Below, in pieces: positions 17,388 through 24,776 of a DNA stretch of 64,000 nt. The position numbers were made by a program, and so were the translations under genes. The stretch lies in assembly GCA_017798145.1 (NCBI GenBank), contig CP059069.1, forward strand, positions 455,226 to 519,225, read 5' to 3'. A model generated the notes under the pieces. That model saw nothing but the letters and a program-made list of their open reading frames with translations, did not search any database and had not been told where the DNA came from. Positions within the stretch are counted from its first letter, which is position 1; every line of letters starts with the position of its first letter. This DNA comes from Akkermansiaceae bacterium (lineage in GTDB: Bacteria; Verrucomicrobiota; Verrucomicrobiia; Verrucomicrobiales; Akkermansiaceae).

Positions 17388-19199
17388 TTAAAATAATTCC
17401 ATTTGATCAGAATCGAAAGTACGTTCGAAACCGAGGCTTTCTAATGAACGCAAATAGAACTTTGGATTCAATAGGGCATTTCGCATGCTATTGTTGGTGA
17501 CAAATAGGTACCCAGCAAAACTAGTTGGATCCAAATTAAAACACGGTGCGAGCCTTCGGTTCAATATGTAAAGTTTAGTTCTTCCATTACCCTCCTTGTT
17601 CCCAATGCTGGAAACATGGAAATATCCCTCTTCGATTCCCAATCGTAATACACCTAGGACTTCACGATCTGGCTTATCGGAGAAAGCGATAGAGAAAACA
17701 CGGCGCTCTGAGCGATCCGAATTTAGGAGAAGTGAGAAAGTCCCTCCAAGTGATAGTAAAAGATTTTCTAGTTTCTCAAACTGTGTTAACTCTCCTACTT
17801 GGACAATAGTGTCTTCTTCCTCTACTTTTTTACGGTCTTCTAGATCACTGTGTAAAAACTTGTTCGCAAACTCTCTTATTTTTTCATTCTGTATTGCAGG
17901 CTCGATATACTTGATCTCTGCTTTCACCGCCTTAGATTTTGCTTCGCTGTACATTTGCGAAGCCGGTTCGAGAAAACATCTTACAATGCCAGATGAAATA
18001 TTTACTAGCTGATCAAAGCCCGAATATGAGTATGTGTGAGTCGATTTTCGTGGCCCACCTAATTCCTTGATGAAATCGGGACGTGCGTATCTTGTAACGT
18101 CATCTCGTTTCCTATGACCGCGGCCTTCTCCAGAATCCCAAGTCTCAGCAATTCGCGCTTTGATCTTGTCGATAGCTTCCACTTGCTGAGGATCCTCCGG
18201 AAAAAATGATTGGGCGCTTTGATCTATTCCCGCTTTCCTAAGGCGTTTATCAATAATGGCAGCGATTCGATCAGAATAAGTCTTATTCTTCGTGGTATAT
18301 ACTGTGGATATTTCTATTTCTGAAAAATCATGTGGTGCATCAATGCTTTGTCCAGAATGCGTAAGATAGGTCTTGTAGCGGAGCTGTGTTGATACTTTTA
18401 TGCTCACATCTGAGTGCGTCCGTGTACCGATCCAAGAATTCAATATTTTGGTCTGAGCAAAGTTCAGATTATCTGCATCGTCTAATAGTAAAAATACTGG
18501 ACTATTCGGGAAACATTTTAAGTAGGATTTTGTTTTTTTGAAGAAAGGCAAAAGAAAATCATGGTATCCGCAAAGTGGTCCATCATAATCTTCAATTGGA
18601 AGGCGATCCAATGCCAGATCCTGCAAGAAATTATTGATTTGCTCGACTAACTTCAGAGAAATATCGTGCATCACTGAGAAAAAATCCTTCAGTGTTTTTG
18701 GTGTTTCTAGTCCGTCAGGTTTTTTCCATCTGCAAATCTCTAGTCGTTTTATAAAGCATTCATTAAATGCCAAAGAAATATCATTTTCTGTTATATTTTT
18801 GTCTTCCAGAGGAATTATCCCGGATGTTAACGTCTCCAGGACTTTCTCCAGTATGTAAATAGTTAAAACGTGTTCATTTATAATGTAATTTGCAGCATGT
18901 CCCTCAAGCCTCTTTAACTCTGTGAGATTAGCCTGCATATTCTTAATGGGCACCCACGCCGCAAAATACGGTAATTCACTTACGCCAATTTCCCTAGACA
19001 GGGATTGGCAATCAGGTTGCATATATCGGAACATCATGCTCTTCCCGCAGCCACGCGGCCCGTGAATGAAGGTGTGACCTGTACTGGTCAGTTTTTCAAA
19101 GTCAGTAAATACATCCACAAACAAATCGTGTGCATCTAGCGCAGAGATATCTTCCGGACTTTGAACTACGAAAGGATTAGCTTTAAGTAAATCAGACAT
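17388..19199 (-). CDS. ORC/CDC6-like P-loop ATPase
   Basis: A 603-residue ATPase with Walker A GPRGCGKSMMFR (~47-58) and Walker B VFLLLDDADNL (~237-247). A sensor-like region, IGTRTHSDVSIKVSTQLRY, follows. The N-terminal KANPFVVQSPEDIS lead-in resembles ORC-CDC6-family AAA ATPases found in bacterial mobile regions. The C-terminal ~150 residues contain a winged-helix-like part (ELTQFEKLENLLLSLGGTFSLLL, ILNRRLAPCFNL). No nuclease motif is seen. In defence contexts such ATPases act as sensors or regulators that control an effector; that role is inferred. Its start overlaps the end of the HD gene by 8 bases. Markedly AT-rich. Confidence 0.75.
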   Translation of the reverse strand: MSDLLKANPFVVQSPEDISALDAHDLFVDVFTDFEKLTSTGHTFIHGPRGCGKSMMFRYMQPDCQSLSREIGVSELPYFAAWVPIKNMQANLTELKRLEGHAANYIINEHVLTIYILEKVLETLTSGIIPLEDKNITENDISLAFNECFIKRLEICRWKKPDGLETPKTLKDFFSVMHDISLKLVEQINNFLQDLALDRLPIEDYDGPLCGYHDFLLPFFKKTKSYLKCFPNSPVFLLLDDADNLNFAQTKILNSWIGTRTHSDVSIKVSTQLRYKTYLTHSGQSIDAPHDFSEIEISTVYTTKNKTYSDRIAAIIDKRLRKAGIDQSAQSFFPEDPQQVEAIDKIKARIAETWDSGEGRGHRKRDDVTRYARPDFIKELGGPRKSTHTYSYSGFDQLVNISSGIVRCFLEPASQMYSEAKSKAVKAEIKYIEPAIQNEKIREFANKFLHSDLEDRKKVEEEDTIVQVGELTQFEKLENLLLSLGGTFSLLLNSDRSERRVFSIAFSDKPDREVLGVLRLGIEEGYFHVSSIGNKEGNGRTKLYILNRRLAPCFNLDPTSFAGYLFVTNNSMRNALLNPKFYLRSLESLGFERTFDSDQMELF

Positions 19200-20274
19200 G
19201 GGCTTGAAATTCCTCGCACTGCTTTTTCAAAGACGCCCCATCGAGATCGTCAAATTCCTCGCATAGTTCCTTGATTGTTTTTTCAATATGCATAGGATAT
19301 CCCTTTTCTTTAATTACATAAGAGTGTATTCTAAATGCTTCTGTGGAATTACAAAAAGCGGATAATGTTACATCAATCTTTTGGATATTAACAGAGTAAC
19401 CACGCATGAATTTCATACAGTAAATCATTTCGCAGAATGCTTTTTGTGTACGTTTATGGATTTCATCTAGCAAATATTTTTTGAGAATATTACCGCCTTC
19501 ATCTTTTCGATAGCCGAATTCAGTAAGCATATCGTCTGGATACAAGCAAAATTCCATTTTGATACGTTGATTTTGGCGGTCGACTTTGACGGTTTCCAAA
19601 CATTTTGCGAATCGATGGTAGATTTGACTTTCTTCTGGGATTTGACCATTTTGTAAGCCGAATTCATCCGCTCTACTATGCTCATCGGCTAGTTCGTCAG
19701 CCAATCTCAAGATAGCAGCAAGGAGTTGAGGGCGTACTTGCTTACCCATCAGATCTTGAGTTCCCTCACTGATTATTGTTCCTATTGTGTCCTTGTCTCC
19801 ATCTACAGTTCCGCCATGTGAGCTTGCGATCTTCGCAATTTGTCGCTGCTCAGAGGCCTTAAGTTTATTGAAATCGGCTATTTTTCCAACTATGTCCAAG
19901 ATACGGCTCTCGTGTCCTTCCCTGCCGTAAATATTTCCTACGTCATGACAGTGAATGCTTATTAGAAGTAGAAAACCTTCGTATGGAGTTAAGTTGGTCG
20001 AAAACCCCGAATTCGATGAGGTATTAATCAGTGCTGATGCTCTCCGCATCACCATTTCAATATGTTTTGGTCCATGATCGGTCAGAAAACCACCTTTATT
20101 CCTAATTGCTGCATAAGCAGCGACATTGTTGTGAACTTTAGTATTTAGTTCATGTTCAATGTTCAGGAAAATGGCATCATATTGTACTGACCCATGGTTA
20201 GGAAAATCTTCTGGATTTTTACGGAATGAGTTGATGACCCAAGAGGCAAAATGATTGGAATGGGGAGCTTTCAT
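19192..20274 (-). CDS. HD-domain metal-dependent phosphohydrolase
   Basis: A 360-residue protein with the HD-superfamily ligand set: FLTDHGPKHIEMVM (His ~67), SIHCHDVGN (the HD pair at ~110-111), REGHE (~118-122), IASSHGG (~150) and an aspartate in LRLADELADEHSRADE. This is the order expected of an active HD phosphohydrolase. Family members cleave (cyclic) nucleotides or dNTPs, or act as nucleases. The C-terminal half (GYSVNIQKIDVTLSAFC) is a separate domain of unknown role. It lies between the methyltransferase (5-base gap) and the ATPase (8-base overlap). As the only recognisable hydrolase in the operon, it is the likeliest effector or nucleotide-processing enzyme. Confidence 0.8.
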   Translation of the reverse strand: MKAPHSNHFASWVINSFRKNPEDFPNHGSVQYDAIFLNIEHELNTKVHNNVAAYAAIRNKGGFLTDHGPKHIEMVMRRASALINTSSNSGFSTNLTPYEGFLLLISIHCHDVGNIYGREGHESRILDIVGKIADFNKLKASEQRQIAKIASSHGGTVDGDKDTIGTIISEGTQDLMGKQVRPQLLAAILRLADELADEHSRADEFGLQNGQIPEESQIYHRFAKCLETVKVDRQNQRIKMEFCLYPDDMLTEFGYRKDEGGNILKKYLLDEIHKRTQKAFCEMIYCMKFMRGYSVNIQKIDVTLSAFCNSTEAFRIHSYVIKEKGYPMHIEKTIKELCEEFDDLDGASLKKQCEEFQAHV

Positions 20275-20279
20275 ATGCC

Positions 20280-21341
20280 TCAGCGGTGATTGATTAATTG
20301 TTTGAAAACGACTTTAGCTAGTAGTGGAGGCACTGCATTACTCACTTGTTGTTGTTGTGTTCCAATCGAACCGTGGAAAACAAAGCGGTCGGGGAATGAT
20401 TGGATGCGTGCAGCTTCCCGTACGGAAAGTCCCCTGTCCTGGTCGGGGTGTACTAGCATGTTCTTCCGATAGTTAGCGATCACTACAGAGGGAGAGTCCC
20501 AAACGAGTCGCCTGTAAATTCCGCTGTGCCGGCTACGGTTGTCTTTTAGATTCGTGTAATTTTTCATTAAACGCGACGGAATATCTGTCCAATTCCCTCC
20601 TGGTGGTATGTGAGCGTAGCGTTTTATCACTGTCGAATTGTTCGCGGTAACCAGATGTCCGGTTGTTTTTCTGAGTGATTCGCGCATTTCAATGGCGTAA
20701 TCAGAAGGTCTTCTGCGTCCGTAAGGTAGTTCATTGATATTCGCGCCTACTGTGAGATTTGGCAGGTCGCTGATCGCTTCTCTGACCGTGACGTGTAATT
20801 TTACCGTCGGAATTGGAGGCGGAGGAACAGGTTTTTTTTTTCTACCTATAATAAATACACGTGAACGCATTTGCGGAACCCCGTAATCGGCTGCACAGAG
20901 AGTCCAAACAGTAGTGTTGTATTCGAGTTCTTCCAATCCATCGATAATCAACCTTTCAAACTGACCTTCTGCGGTTCCACGCAGCCCTTTTACATTTTCT
21001 AAAAGTACCCATTCAGGACTTGCCACACGCGCGCAACGAAGAACCTCTTGAAACAACCAGTTTCCGGGGTTTTGAAAATTGCGTGTACGCTGATTTGCTG
21101 TTGAAAAACCCTGGCATGGGGGACCACCGAAGAGAATAGTAGTTGTTCTGCGCTTCGGTTCAGGGGTGAAGCTGCGAACATCTCCCTCTAGAAGTTTGGT
21201 GACTGGGTGGTTACGACGAAATGTTTCGGCAGCTGAGGGATTGTTCTCGACGGCTTGCGACACTCTAATCCCCGCAGCTTCGGCTCCAAGCGAAAGCCCA
21301 CCGGCACCCGCAAAGAGATCGATTCCTAGGATGTCTTTCAT
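20280..21341 (-). CDS. DNA (cytosine-5-)-methyltransferase
   Basis: A 353-residue m5C methyltransferase, first gene of the operon. Motif I is DLFAGAGGLSLG (AdoMet binding). Motif IV is FGGPPCQGFS with the catalytic Cys. Motif VI is ENVKG and motif VIII QMRSRVFIIGR. Motifs IX/X are LSVREAARIQSFPDRF and GTQQQQVSNAVPP. A short target-recognition region lies between VIII and IX (~200-270), so the recognition sequence is probably a short palindrome, not predictable here. In a restriction-modification system a nuclease would be expected nearby, but the next genes encode an HD protein, an ATPase and an unknown protein. ATG at 21341. AT-rich relative to flanking core genes. Confidence 0.92.
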   Translation of the reverse strand: MKDILGIDLFAGAGGLSLGAEAAGIRVSQAVENNPSAAETFRRNHPVTKLLEGDVRSFTPEPKRRTTTILFGGPPCQGFSTANQRTRNFQNPGNWLFQEVLRCARVASPEWVLLENVKGLRGTAEGQFERLIIDGLEELEYNTTVWTLCAADYGVPQMRSRVFIIGRKKKPVPPPPIPTVKLHVTVREAISDLPNLTVGANINELPYGRRRPSDYAIEMRESLRKTTGHLVTANNSTVIKRYAHIPPGGNWTDIPSRLMKNYTNLKDNRSRHSGIYRRLVWDSPSVVIANYRKNMLVHPDQDRGLSVREAARIQSFPDRFVFHGSIGTQQQQVSNAVPPLLAKVVFKQLINHR

Positions 21342-21662
21342 TTGTAAAGTTTTAAGAAGGGTGTATTTACTGCCGTCGCGACCTAGGTAGGCTGGATTTC
21401 TGCCTTTTTACTGTCAACGATTGATTCGAGTCCTCCAATATTTTCAAATTTTGCAGCAGTTATCGGGTTTTATAGTCGATTTCTGAATGGGCTACCCGCT
21501 ATTTCACGTTTTTGGAGCGACGTGAAGCCCGTGGGAAGGTCTTCATCTGCTGGTGTGGACACTCCGATCAAGCCAAGGCGCGGAACGCGCTTACTCCACG
21601 TAGGAAGAAAATAGTCAAGGGGGATTCGGGAATGGATTTGGAGGAGGATGGGATGGAGGCGG

Positions 21663-21759
21663 GGAGAGCCGTCTTTTCAGGCGGCTGGATTTGGATACGG
21701 CTTCATCGTGCCGGGCGAATGGGCTGGGGTTCCGCTGCCGCCTGAAAGGACGGCTCTCC
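21663..21759. repeat. REP-like inverted repeat, copy 3 (best preserved)
   Basis: Arms 21663-21685 (GGAGAGCCGTCTTTTCAGGC then GGC) and 21737-21759 match as reverse complements at 22 of 23 positions. The 51-base centre has no coding potential that I trust. Same family as 968-1036 and 2645-2711. Confidence 0.75.
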
Positions 21760-21902
21760 ATGAGGCATGGGCGGGAAGCGGTTGTGGAAGAGGGAGGAGA
21801 GGCGGGTGAGGGAGTCGTTGGCCGGGTTGAGGAGGGTGCCGATGGCTTCGGAGCTTCCGGGGCCTTCGTGGTTGCCGCTGCCTTTCTCCGCGCGGGCGGA
21901 AA

Positions 21903-22004
21903 CGGCGGTCTCTACGGCATTCATGGGCGGCATTCACGGGCGTGCTTTTACAACCGCAGTTCTACCCGCCTGCGGTAAATCGGGAAGGATAAAAGGCGGG
22001 GGTG
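21903..22004. repeat. 102-bp direct repeat, copy A
   Basis: Nearly identical to 23422-23524 (CGGCGGTCTCTACGGCATTC at the start, GGGAAGGATAAAAGGCGGGG near the end). Copy B covers the 5' end and upstream region of a broken nucleotidyltransferase gene. Copy A therefore is a remnant of the same gene start (minus-strand MNAVETA). Confidence 0.75.
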
Positions 22005-22014
22005 TGGATCCAAA

Positions 22015-22190
22015 CCGGTAGGGCTGATCCGGCCCGGTCGGCCCTGATCAATCACGGAGGAGCCGTGATCACGGAACGGGGGTGAGACCGCAGTGAGGCG
22101 GGCATTTTGTTTCGGGATCTCACTTCCGCCAGGGTGAGCGGGACGTTGGATTTCGGAAATGGGCCGACCGGGCCGGATCAGCCCTACCGG
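22015..22190. mobile_element. MITE-like element with perfect 30-bp terminal inverted repeats
   Basis: Left end 22015-22044 (CCGGTAGGGCTGATCCGGCC...) is the exact reverse complement of right end 22161-22190 (...GGCCGGATCAGCCCTACCGG). AAA flanks both ends and may be a short target duplication. The interior is non-coding but structured: ATCACGG-AGGAG-CCGTGAT is a perfect hairpin, and GTGAGA...TCTCAC forms another. No transposase is encoded, so it would have to be moved in trans. Copy 2 lies 280 bp downstream. Confidence 0.8.
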
Positions 22191-22467
22191 AAAGATGGGC
22201 GCGAGCTGGCCGATGGAAAAGTGTGTCAAAGTGGCGCGATTTGGAGCGAAGTAAAAATGAAAGGAAGTAAGAAATGCGGAGAATTGATTCGCAAGTCGTT
22301 GGAAATCAATGGAATCCATTTTGAGCGGGTGATGAAAACAGGCAGAAGTGCAAATGAGCGAAAATAAGAATCACCTGCCCCAGGAGGGAATGTAGCGGGT
22401 GTATTTGTTCCCTTGGGATTCGTCGGCGGGAACAATGAACCCCGCTTTTTTGGCTGCGGCAATGATG

Positions 22468-22628
22468 CGGCTCGGTCGGCCCTGATCCATCACGGAGGAG
22501 CTGTAATCACGGAACGGGAGTGAAATCGCAGTGAGGCGGGCTTTTTGTTTCGGGATCTCACTCCCGCCAGGGTGAGCGGGACGTTGGATTTTAGAAATGG
22601 GCCGACCGGGCCGGATCAGCCCTACCGG
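22468..22628. mobile_element. MITE-like element, second copy with truncated left end
   Basis: The right terminal repeat (22599-22628) and the interior (TCACGGAGGAGCTGTAATCA, CGCAGTGAGGCGGGC, TTTGTTTCGGGATCTCACT) match the first copy with a few substitutions. The left terminal repeat survives only as CGGTCGGCCCTGATC from about 22473. A decayed, probably immobile copy. Confidence 0.75.
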
Positions 22629-22825
22629 ATACCCCTCGTCAGCTCCGCGGGCGCTTCAGCGAGGAAGAGGCCTTGCTCGGCGGCGATGGCTCGAAAGATC
22701 CCGAGTTCCTCGGCGTGATAGGTTGTGCCGCCATGAAGGCGCGAACTTGCCTCGCAGCTTTTTCCGAGCTGCGCAACAAGTGGCGGGAGCGGGACTCCCG
22801 GAGTTTCTGGACATCGATCACGCAT

Positions 22826-23110
22826 TCAGGTTAGCCTCCGCACGGGAGATGGGAAAGGGAATTCTGGGTGGGCGGGGTGTGAGGGTGAGTATCGCGGTTC
22901 CGTGCGGGAAGAGGTGCGGTATGGCGGGCTATCCTCCCGGAGCACGGAAGAATCCGGGCCTTCCGTATCAGCGGGCACGGCAGACCGCAGGGCCACCGCC
23001 CGCTCCCGCATCGCATCAAGCATCGCGAGCTTCTCCATGATGCCGCGTGAAGCCAGCCCGCGCCGGTGGGCGCGCTTGCTCTCGATGATTCTGTGGAGGT
23101 CGAAGGTCAT
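22826..23110 (-). CDS. Small helical protein downstream of the broken nucleotidyltransferase
   Basis: An ATG at 23108-23110 overlaps the stop codon (ATGA) of the nucleotidyltransferase remnant, the usual coupling of this two-gene module. The first ~45 residues (FDLHRIIESKRAHRRGLASR, IMEKLAMLDAMRERAVALRS) are basic and helical, as in the small partner genes found with such nucleotidyltransferases. The remaining ~45 residues (PRYSPSHPAHPEFPFPSP) look like read-through of non-coding sequence, so the natural stop may have been lost. Confidence 0.4.
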   Translation of the reverse strand: MTFDLHRIIESKRAHRRGLASRGIMEKLAMLDAMRERAVALRSAVPADTEGPDSSVLREDSPPYRTSSRTEPRYSPSHPAHPEFPFPSPVRRLT

Positions 23111-23443
23111 GGGGAATCGGAAAGGAAAAGCCGGGTGAAGGATTGCCATGCCCCGGCGCTCTGGTGCCGATCCAAGATGGCCTGGAAAACGTCCGCGTCC
23201 AGCACTCCCGCCTCGATGAACTGGAGCAACCTCGCCTTGTCCTTCCCCCTCCATCATGCAGCCAAGGGACGCAAGGTAGTCGAAGATAGCCTGCGGGCTG
23301 ATCAACAACGATCCGCTTTCCTGCTTGAAGGAATCGAAAATGTCCACATCGAGCGTGGACACCGGCTCCAGATGGAACGTAGCCCCGACCGCGCCGCCGA
23401 TGGCGTAGCCCTCGATCACACCGGCGGTCTCTACGGCATTCAT
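23107..23443 (-). pseudogene. Nucleotidyltransferase-family gene, internally deleted and frameshifted
   Basis: The 5' part from ATG 23443 encodes GGAVGATFHLEPVSTLDVDIF and SPQAIFDYLASLGCMMEGEG, typical of nucleotidyltransferase-fold proteins of the AbiEii/MNT sort. After that the same frame becomes nonsense. The real C-terminus (KARLLQFIEAGVLD, DVFQAILDRHQSAGAWQSF) appears in another frame and ends at the TGA at 23107-23109. About 50-70 residues of the usual middle are missing, indicating a deletion plus frameshift. The module is a decayed toxin-antitoxin or abortive-infection-like pair. Confidence 0.65.
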
Positions 23444-23524
23444 GGGCGGCTTTCACGGGCGTGCATTTTTCAACCGCATTTCTACCCGCCTGCGGCAAAG
23501 CGGGAAGGATAAAAGGCGGGGGTG
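23422..23524. repeat. 102-bp direct repeat, copy B
   Basis: Second copy of 21903-22004. It covers the start codon and upstream region of the broken nucleotidyltransferase gene. Confidence 0.75.
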
Positions 23525-24029
23525 CGCAAGGAATCCCGCTTTGAAGATTCAACCGTGAATGGACGCGAATTTCCACGAATGATTCCAAGCGGATACCCAG
23601 CCAGCTTCATCGCTCTGTAACCATGGCCGCTCTTCCCTCCGTGCATTCCGTTACTTCCGTGGTTCAACCTCTTCATTCGCGCCCATTCGCTGATAGATGA
23701 CCGCAGTGGGGAGGGTTGTGGCCGGTTTCCGTCCGGGGTTCATGGGGCGCACCTACTCCGGGAGGGAGCGGAGAATGCCAAGGGCAGATACATTTCTGCC
23801 GGAGGTTGGCGGATAATCCCTTTTCCCGTGCGGCGGTGACCACTCATGGTGACGCATACGGAGCGGACATGGGCAAGGGATTTCTGGGGCGTCAACCGGC
23901 GTACGTTGCAAGGGTGAACCCACCCCGCAACACTCCAAAGTCGATGGCACGAATCATCGCGGCGTACATATCAGCAGCGTGGTGAGTAGTCCCTCGTTAA
24001 GACGGACAACCCCTGCACTGTAAGTAGCC
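23525..24029. other. Non-coding stretch
   Basis: No credible gene in about 500 bases. It contains fragments such as GTGAATGGACGCGAATTTCC and GGCGCACCTACTCCGGGAGG that look like pieces of dispersed intergenic repeats, with open frames on neither strand that resemble protein. Confidence 0.5.
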
Positions 24030-24737
24030 TCAATCCGCCGGGTCGTTTTTCTCTTCCTGACGGAAATCGGGGAAAACGAGGATGCGCGGCGCGCGGCCCT
24101 CCCGTTGATTGAAGATGAAGGCAAGGCTGCGACTCCGCGGGTCGTGGAGCCACCTCGTCTCGCAGATCGGATACATGCGCTCATCGCCCCGGATGCGATA
24201 GGCCAAACTCACGGGAAAATCGGTGGCTCCTTTCGCAGGCGGATTTAGGGTGGTTCGGGATTGCGGTTTGATGAGGAGTTTCTCCGAGCCCAACTGTCCG
24301 CCAACCAGATGATCGGTCAGGTTGATCCAGAGCATCTGGCCGCGCCGGAGGCTGCCCTTTCCGGCCTCGATGACCTGCATGCGCACCGGAGCCACATTAT
24401 TGGACGGGTCGCTCGTAACCAGCAGGTAGAAATCGGCAACCCCTTCCGGGATCGCGGTGGTGGGAGCTCCGGGAGGGAGATCCTCCGGATTTGCAATGGG
24501 AACCGGAAGAAGGGATATCGACAGTTTTCCCGGTGGCAGCTCATACACCTGGGAGAGATTCAGCCCTGGCAGCTCGACCTCGCGCGAGCTGGTGCCGTCG
24601 AACAGGTGGAGCGTTTGCGGTGCCGAGGAGGGTCGCTCCAGAAAGAGGATGCGGCAGGTGTGCTTTTTCGCCTCCTGCCCGAGTGCGGTGCAGCAGAGAA
24701 GCGATAATGCCAGGAGTTGTAGCGAGTTTCGTCTCAA
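24030..24737 (-). CDS. Secreted protein of unknown function
   Basis: A 235-residue protein with a clear signal peptide (NSLQLLALSLLCCTALGQEA). The mature part is rich in beta-strand-like segments and prolines (LPGLNLSQVYELPPGKLSIS, PEGVADFYLLVTSDP) and ends with VFPDFRQEEKNDPAD. The only start available is TTG at 24737. It follows the prepilin-like protein gene by 39 bases in the same direction, so it is probably co-transcribed and may be part of the same surface apparatus. Family not recognised. Confidence 0.65.
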   Translation of the reverse strand: MRRNSLQLLALSLLCCTALGQEAKKHTCRILFLERPSSAPQTLHLFDGTSSREVELPGLNLSQVYELPPGKLSISLLPVPIANPEDLPPGAPTTAIPEGVADFYLLVTSDPSNNVAPVRMQVIEAGKGSLRRGQMLWINLTDHLVGGQLGSEKLLIKPQSRTTLNPPAKGATDFPVSLAYRIRGDERMYPICETRWLHDPRSRSLAFIFNQREGRAPRILVFPDFRQEEKNDPAD

Positions 24738-24776
24738 GGGCGCTTTGGAAAATGGATTTGTGGGTGCAATGCTGCT

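Noticed and set aside
21342..21460. Sigma-70 promoter of the methyltransferase operon (TTGACA seen on the minus strand)
   Set aside because: No acceptable -10 hexamer at 16-18 bases from the TTGACA, so not reported as a feature.
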